From Lachnospiraceae bacterium (GTDB lineage Bacteria; Bacillota; Clostridia; Lachnospirales; Lachnospiraceae): 45,940 nucleotides of DNA. The position numbers and the translations under genes are program-made. This document shows positions 41,507-45,940 of this stretch, piece by piece. The DNA lies in the NCBI GenBank assembly GCA_009774345.1, contig VSNR01000010.1:1-45940 (forward strand). Reading direction: 5' to 3'. The notes under the pieces were generated by a model. It was not told the origin of the DNA. It worked only from the letters and a program-made list of their open reading frames with translations, and did not search any database. Positions within the stretch are counted from its first letter, which is position 1. Each line of letters starts with the position of its first letter.

Positions 41507-44500
41507 TTATTTTTTGAGAGATTTTGTGATAGTGCCGGTGAAATCCTTGTTCAAACCAGTGATTGTCACCTGAATTTTGCCCTTCTTCTCTGCGCCGTAG
41601 GTCAGCTTGTAGTCCACGCCTTCCACCAACGGCTGTTTGCTGTATGTTAAGGTGATTCCCTTTGACACGGATCCCTTTACAGAAGCTTTGGAGATCTTCT
41701 GCGGTTTGATCGTAAAGGTGCCTGAGGTGGTACAGCCCGCGTAATTACCGATTCCGGTGATGGTCACAGTCGCTTTTCCGGCAGAGAGGTTCTTGCTGTA
41801 AGTAACAATGTAATCTCTGTTTAATTTTAGTGTCTTTGAGCCATCCTTGACAGTGACTTTGGGTTTTTGCAGTTTTCCGTTATAGGTCTTATCGGAAATT
41901 TTGTTCACTGTCAGTTTTGACTTTGCCGGCTCGATTGTGAAGGATTTGACGACTTTGCCTTTGTACTGTCCTTTTCCTGTGATGATGACAAGAGCAGTGC
42001 CGGCCTTCGTGTTATCCTTGTACTGTACTTTGTAATGCTTGTTCTTTTCAAGTGTGGCGCTGCCAAGTTTCACTGTAGGTACGACAGTGGTGACAGCCTT
42101 GCCTGTGAAAGGAACGGACTTCGCGCTCAGCGTGACGTTTTCAGGATTGATAATCTTGTCTGCGTCAGCCTTGTAGAGCGTGAGCTTCACGGTTACAGTG
42201 CCTTCATAGTACTTATTGTTTTTGGCTGCGGTCACAGTCGCTTTGGCGGACGTGCCCTTGACGTCTGTGAGCTTGGAGACAGTGTAATCTGTGCCGTTTA
42301 CCAGTTCGACAGCACCGTCGTATACATAGACTGGCGGTTCTGTCTTGGCGTCAACGGACATGCCGCCAGTGATAATGTTCAGGTCTTTGAGCGGTTTCTT
42401 GTTGATCTGGAACGGCTTGGTGATCTCGCCTTTGTAGATGCCGTTTCCGCGCACGGTCACTTTGCCGGTGCCTGGCTCTGTATTGTTGCTGTAGAGCACT
42501 CTGTAATCTGTTCCCTCTGTGAGTGTGACCTGTCTGCCGTTGTCGGTGATCGTGACTTTCACAACGGGTCTGTACGGAGTACCGTCATAAATTTTTGCCT
42601 TGATATCAGCGATCTTAGCGATGGGTTTGAGGTCTTTTCTCTGGTCAACAGGATATTTTGAGATGTCCTCGTCAGCGGGAACATCAGTTTCTACCCATTT
42701 TGCATACAATGTCGTGTCCGCGGTGACTTTGTCTGTACTAAAGTTCCATGCTGTCTTGCAGCTTGAATCCTTATACCAGCCCTCGAAGCGGTAGCCCGAA
42801 GCTGTCGGGTCTGAAGGCTTTTGGATCAGCGCTCCAGATTTGATGCCAGTGTAGGACTGCGGCGCGCTGCCGTGTCCCTGCATGTTGAAGGTGACAGTGT
42901 ACTCTGCGTCAGAAGGTGTTTCCGGCTCAGAGGGTGTGCCTGGGTTTTCAGGCTTATTTGGATCGTCTGGGTTTTCTGGTGTCTGTGTCTTCGTCCACTT
43001 CGCGTAGAGCGTCAGGTTGCCGGTGGTGCCAGCGGCAATCTGTGTGATGGACTGTGTAAAGTCTGCATCACGATACCAGCCGCCAAAGGTGTAGCCATCT
43101 TTGGCAGGTGCCTTCAAGACGATGGCTGCTGTATCTGCGGTATACGTTGCCGGATTGTCAGCATGATTGGTGCCGCCGTCCAGCTCGTAAGTGATGGTGT
43201 AAGTATCGGATGGCGCCGGGTCAACAGCGTTTTCGGATACCTCTACTGTGAGTTCTGCGGAGATATTTCCGACAGTTGCGGTGATCGTGACGGAGCCGTC
43301 CTTGAGGGCGGTAATCTGTCCTTTGCTGTCTACGGCTGCAATCGTATCGTCAGAAGACGTCCACACAGCGCCGTCCTGCACAGGACCTGTACAGTTAGAG
43401 CTGCCATCAGACGACGCAAAACCAACAGTTGCATTGAGGACGAGATTGTGGCTTGATCCTGTCTTGAGGGACAGCGGAGAGCTGGCGGTAAACGCTAATT
43501 TGGATACAGCGCTGCCTGCTACCTCGATCGCCTGCATACAGCTGCCGGCAAAATCGTTTTTCTGGGAATCCATAGTTGCCTTGTCGCTAAATTCCTGTGC
43601 TACAGCGACGGGATAGATATATCCTTTTGACAGTTCGAATGCGCTGACTGCCACATAATTGTATCTTGTACTGATGATGCTTTCGTAATGTCCTGTTTGT
43701 TTGCCTGTTTTGTCTACCCAGTCTTGTTTTTCGCCGTACCATTGTTCGATTCCAGCCATTAAACCTGTGGCATTCCAAGCTAGATTTTCAGCGAAGGACT
43801 GCTCGTTATTGGTGGTTTTTACGGTGAAGCAGCCTTTGCCGTTCGGACGGTCGTGCGCCGGGCGCAAAGCAGCCTCTGCTGCACGCAGTCTGGCGATGGC
43901 TTCCAGGTCGGAAGACCACTTTAACGGTTTATAGTCAGACGCCGTTAGCGGCCGATTGGTTGCCGGGTCAATCACGCCTTCGTCGCAGGCTTCCTTGCGG
44001 ATGGCATTCAGGCGTTCCAGAATGGTTTCTGCGGTTTCTGTGGAATAGGATCCTGTAATGCCTACGAGGACATTGCCCTCGGTCAGGCTCATATCAATCT
44101 CTGGAAATCCGCTTGGCGTTTCCGGTTTTTGCGCATCGGCTTCCCACTTGGCATAGAGCGTCAGGTTGCCAGTGCTTGCACTTGTGATCTGTGTGATCGG
44201 TTTGGTCATTGCCGCGTCGGTGTACCAGCCTAAGAAGGTGTAGCCTTCTCTGAGGGGATCATGGAGCGTGATGGCGTCAGAGTCAGACATATAAGCCGAT
44301 GGATTGCCAGTGTGGTTGATGCCGCCGTTTAATACATAGTTGATGATGTAAGCGGACGTGCCTTCGCTGCCGGAACCACCGCTGCAATATGCTTTCAGAT
44401 TGTTTTTGATTCCAGAAGCAGACTGCTGGCCGTATGTCATATGCTGTACTTTGTCGTTGGCGTCGATGTAGACGAGGATTGGTGTGGCTTCCTGTCCGTC

Positions 44501-45940
44501 CCAGCCGAAGTGTTCTTTCGCTAAATCCATATAGGCATCCCAGAGAGAAGTTTCCTCCCATTGCAATACCGGCGGTCCGCCAGGTACCATTGGTTTCATT
44601 ACTTCCACTTCTTCTATGCCGCTATAGCCAAAAGTAAGGTGGCTGCTGTTGGGGGCATGTGCATTAACAAAACCTGTAAACTTGTCAACGGCGCCAGGAG
44701 TATTTGCAGTCTCCGAGTAGACGACATAGAGATCGACATCGCCGAAGTCTTTGGTGGCAGCCATGTCGCGCACTGTCGCCTGGCTTCTTGAACAGGTTGC
44801 CTGTACGAGGGCGATGACTTTGGGTTTTTTGTCTGCGGTACTGTACCAGATGTCTGAAGTATTCGTGTATTTTACAATCCTGTGACGGATGTTTGGCACA
44901 TTCTTCCCGCTTGAAAGCATATAGGAAACATCTGACACTGGGAATGCTGCCTTAAATTCAGCGGTAGCATATTGCGCGTCGCGCGTGTGGTTGACTAAAT
45001 CATCGTCACTCTTTAGGAAATAGGCGTGGTGCGTCTTGCTGTCCATGCCGTCCCACGTACAGTCTACATTGTAATACTGTCCGGCTGCTCTTGCGCTGTC
45101 GCCGACTCTGACAATATTCCAGCCATGCGCGCCGCCATTTCCTGTACCGGAAATGATACGAACAGAGAGTCCTGCATCTTTGCACATACGGTAGAAGAGG
45201 ACGGAATATCCCTGACAGACTGCTGTTCCTGTGCACAGCGCATCGTAAGCGGAGTATTTTTTCAGAGAATAGTCATAGTCTACATGGTCGCAGATGTAGT
45301 CATGGATTGCTCTGACTTTCTCATAGTCTGATTTGCCGTCTAAGTTCAACTCGCTGAGTGCAGAGTTCACAGCGGCAGTCAGTTCTTCCTCCTGTGCCGC
45401 GGTGGAGTGGTAGGTGATTGTAAATACAAGACGGTAGTTTTCCTGGTCAGGGCTGGTTCCGTCGAGGCCGCGGGTTTTCGTAGCCCAGCGCAGTGCATCG
45501 CCTTCCTGTCCGCTGCACGCGTCGCTGTACTCAAAGGCAGCTTCAAAAACTGCGTTAAAGAAGGTGTTGAAGTTGTATCCTAAGAGCGCCTTCGAGGGCA
45601 TATTGATGACCACTGTGCCTTCGCGCACGATCATCTTCTCGCGAAGATGGGCTGCCGCTTCCTCGAGTGTCTGGCAGGTTGCTTCCTCGCGGGGTTCTGC
45701 GAGCAGCGCCTTGCCTTCAAACTGTTCTTCTGCCTGTGAGGCGTCGATCAAATCTGCATAGAGCGGATTTACCTCAAACAGTGAGAAGCTGGGAAGTGTT
45801 TCCGTCTCTGTCTCAGATTCGGATTCCTCTGTCTCAGATTCAGTCTGCGATTCGTCAGTTACGGATTCAGTTTGTGATTCCTCTGTCTCGGAATCAGTCG
45901 CAGTCTGTGATTCGTCAGTTACGGGTTCGGTCGCAGTCTG
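41507..45940 (-). CDS. Giant secreted multidomain protein (5' partial): transglutaminase-like, CAP, InlB and Ig-like modules
   Basis: The frame is open to the right edge, so the N-terminus and signal peptide are missing; 1477 residues are visible. In order: an E/S/T/Q-rich repeat (45770-45940); a transglutaminase-like cysteine-hydrolase domain with Cys (45215, VCQGYS), His (near 45125, AHGWN) and Asp (near 45062, NVDCTWDG); and a thioredoxin-like domain with CSRS in place of CxxC (about 44400-44860). Then follow an InlB repeat; a CAP/SCP domain (about 43600-44080); a Big_2 Ig domain (43220-43500); two more InlB repeats joined by a proline-rich linker; and four to five Ig-like YDGT/YNGK repeats to the end. 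No LPxTG is visible. It is likely a cell-surface or extracellular protein; function unknown. Confidence 0.85.
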   Translation of the reverse strand, partial: QTATEPVTDESQTATDSETEESQTESVTDESQTESETEESESETETETLPSFSLFEVNPLYADLIDASQAEEQFEGKALLAEPREEATCQTLEEAAAHLREKMIVREGTVVINMPSKALLGYNFNTFFNAVFEAAFEYSDACSGQEGDALRWATKTRGLDGTSPDQENYRLVFTITYHSTAAQEEELTAAVNSALSELNLDGKSDYEKVRAIHDYICDHVDYDYSLKKYSAYDALCTGTAVCQGYSVLFYRMCKDAGLSVRIISGTGNGGAHGWNIVRVGDSARAAGQYYNVDCTWDGMDSKTHHAYFLKSDDDLVNHTRDAQYATAEFKAAFPVSDVSYMLSSGKNVPNIRHRIVKYTNTSDIWYSTADKKPKVIALVQATCSRSQATVRDMAATKDFGDVDLYVVYSETANTPGAVDKFTGFVNAHAPNSSHLTFGYSGIEEVEVMKPMVPGGPPVLQWEETSLWDAYMDLAKEHFGWDGQEATPILVYIDANDKVQHMTYGQQSASGIKNNLKAYCSGGSGSEGTSAYIINYVLNGGINHTGNPSAYMSDSDAITLHDPLREGYTFLGWYTDAAMTKPITQITSASTGNLTLYAKWEADAQKPETPSGFPEIDMSLTEGNVLVGITGSYSTETAETILERLNAIRKEACDEGVIDPATNRPLTASDYKPLKWSSDLEAIARLRAAEAALRPAHDRPNGKGCFTVKTTNNEQSFAENLAWNATGLMAGIEQWYGEKQDWVDKTGKQTGHYESIISTRYNYVAVSAFELSKGYIYPVAVAQEFSDKATMDSQKNDFAGSCMQAIEVAGSAVSKLAFTASSPLSLKTGSSHNLVLNATVGFASSDGSSNCTGPVQDGAVWTSSDDTIAAVDSKGQITALKDGSVTITATVGNISAELTVEVSENAVDPAPSDTYTITYELDGGTNHADNPATYTADTAAIVLKAPAKDGYTFGGWYRDADFTQSITQIAAGTTGNLTLYAKWTKTQTPENPDDPNKPENPGTPSEPETPSDAEYTVTFNMQGHGSAPQSYTGIKSGALIQKPSDPTASGYRFEGWYKDSSCKTAWNFSTDKVTADTTLYAKWVETDVPADEDISKYPVDQRKDLKPIAKIADIKAKIYDGTPYRPVVKVTITDNGRQVTLTEGTDYRVLYSNNTEPGTGKVTVRGNGIYKGEITKPFQINKKPLKDLNIITGGMSVDAKTEPPVYVYDGAVELVNGTDYTVSKLTDVKGTSAKATVTAAKNNKYYEGTVTVKLTLYKADADKIINPENVTLSAKSVPFTGKAVTTVVPTVKLGSATLEKNKHYKVQYKDNTKAGTALVIITGKGQYKGKVVKSFTIEPAKSKLTVNKISDKTYNGKLQKPKVTVKDGSKTLKLNRDYIVTYSKNLSAGKATVTITGIGNYAGCTTSGTFTIKPQKISKASVKGSVSKGITLTYSKQPLVEGVDYKLTYGAEKKGKIQVTITGLNKDFTGTITKSLKK

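Noticed and set aside
45770..45940. Short direct repeats at the right edge as a CRISPR or satellite array
   Set aside because: The repeats are in frame, code an E/S/T/Q-rich stalk of the surface protein and have no spacer pattern.

Overview
The window looks like chromosomal DNA of a motile, Gram-positive anaerobe of the Clostridia, most likely a Lachnospiraceae member. Evidence: a DUF4317 protein, a T-box and a THF riboswitch of clostridial type, an ECF sigma/RsiV pair, a folate ECF-transporter S component, strong GGAGG ribosome sites, two methyl-accepting chemotaxis proteins, and a surface protein built from InlB-type and Ig-like repeats. Housekeeping genes dominate, with accessory genes between them. 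No rRNA, tRNA, CRISPR array, phage or complete insertion sequence was recognised.

Layout. 1-3.4 kb: an SF1 helicase with a Vsr-like nuclease domain that runs off the left edge, a small unknown gene, and an RsmC/RlmG-like methyltransferase on the minus strand. 3.5-5.1 kb: an ECF sigma factor and RsiV-type anti-sigma behind an ECF-type promoter. 5.1-10 kb: an isoleucine T-box leader, a 45-aa isoleucine-rich small gene, a long (type 2-like) isoleucyl-tRNA synthetase and a membrane-anchored alpha/beta hydrolase. 10-12.1 kb: a small gene interrupted by a 158-bp MITE, DUF4317, and a palindrome-rich spacer. 12.1-19.2 kb: an AAA-ATPase-like/PD-(D/E)XK protein, nicotinate phosphoribosyltransferase, an acidic coiled-coil protein and glycogen phosphorylase.

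19.3-24 kb: a lipoprotein plus a zinc-ribbon/TM/leucine-rich-repeat protein, then, on the minus strand, an unknown membrane protein and folT behind a THF riboswitch. 24-27.5 kb: a two-gene P-loop ATPase + TPR module and a decayed epimerase-like tail. 27.5-30.3 kb: a membrane-anchored Mrr-like nuclease, YlmH and a MATE transporter. 30.3-37.4 kb: a GH9-like lipoprotein, ddl and murF (cell wall), a 60-aa protein, plsC on the minus strand, a PrcB-like lipoprotein and pyrC. 37.4 kb to the right edge, all minus strand: two chemoreceptors and a very large secreted protein (transglutaminase-like, thioredoxin-like, CAP, InlB and Ig-like modules) that runs off the edge.

The best candidates for something little described are the ATPase+TPR pair (24069-27169), the lipoprotein/zinc-ribbon-LRR pair (19351-21877), the isoleucine-rich gene between the T-box and ileS, and the MITE whose excision would restore a coiled-coil reading frame. 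All functional statements rest on reading motifs by eye; no database search was possible.
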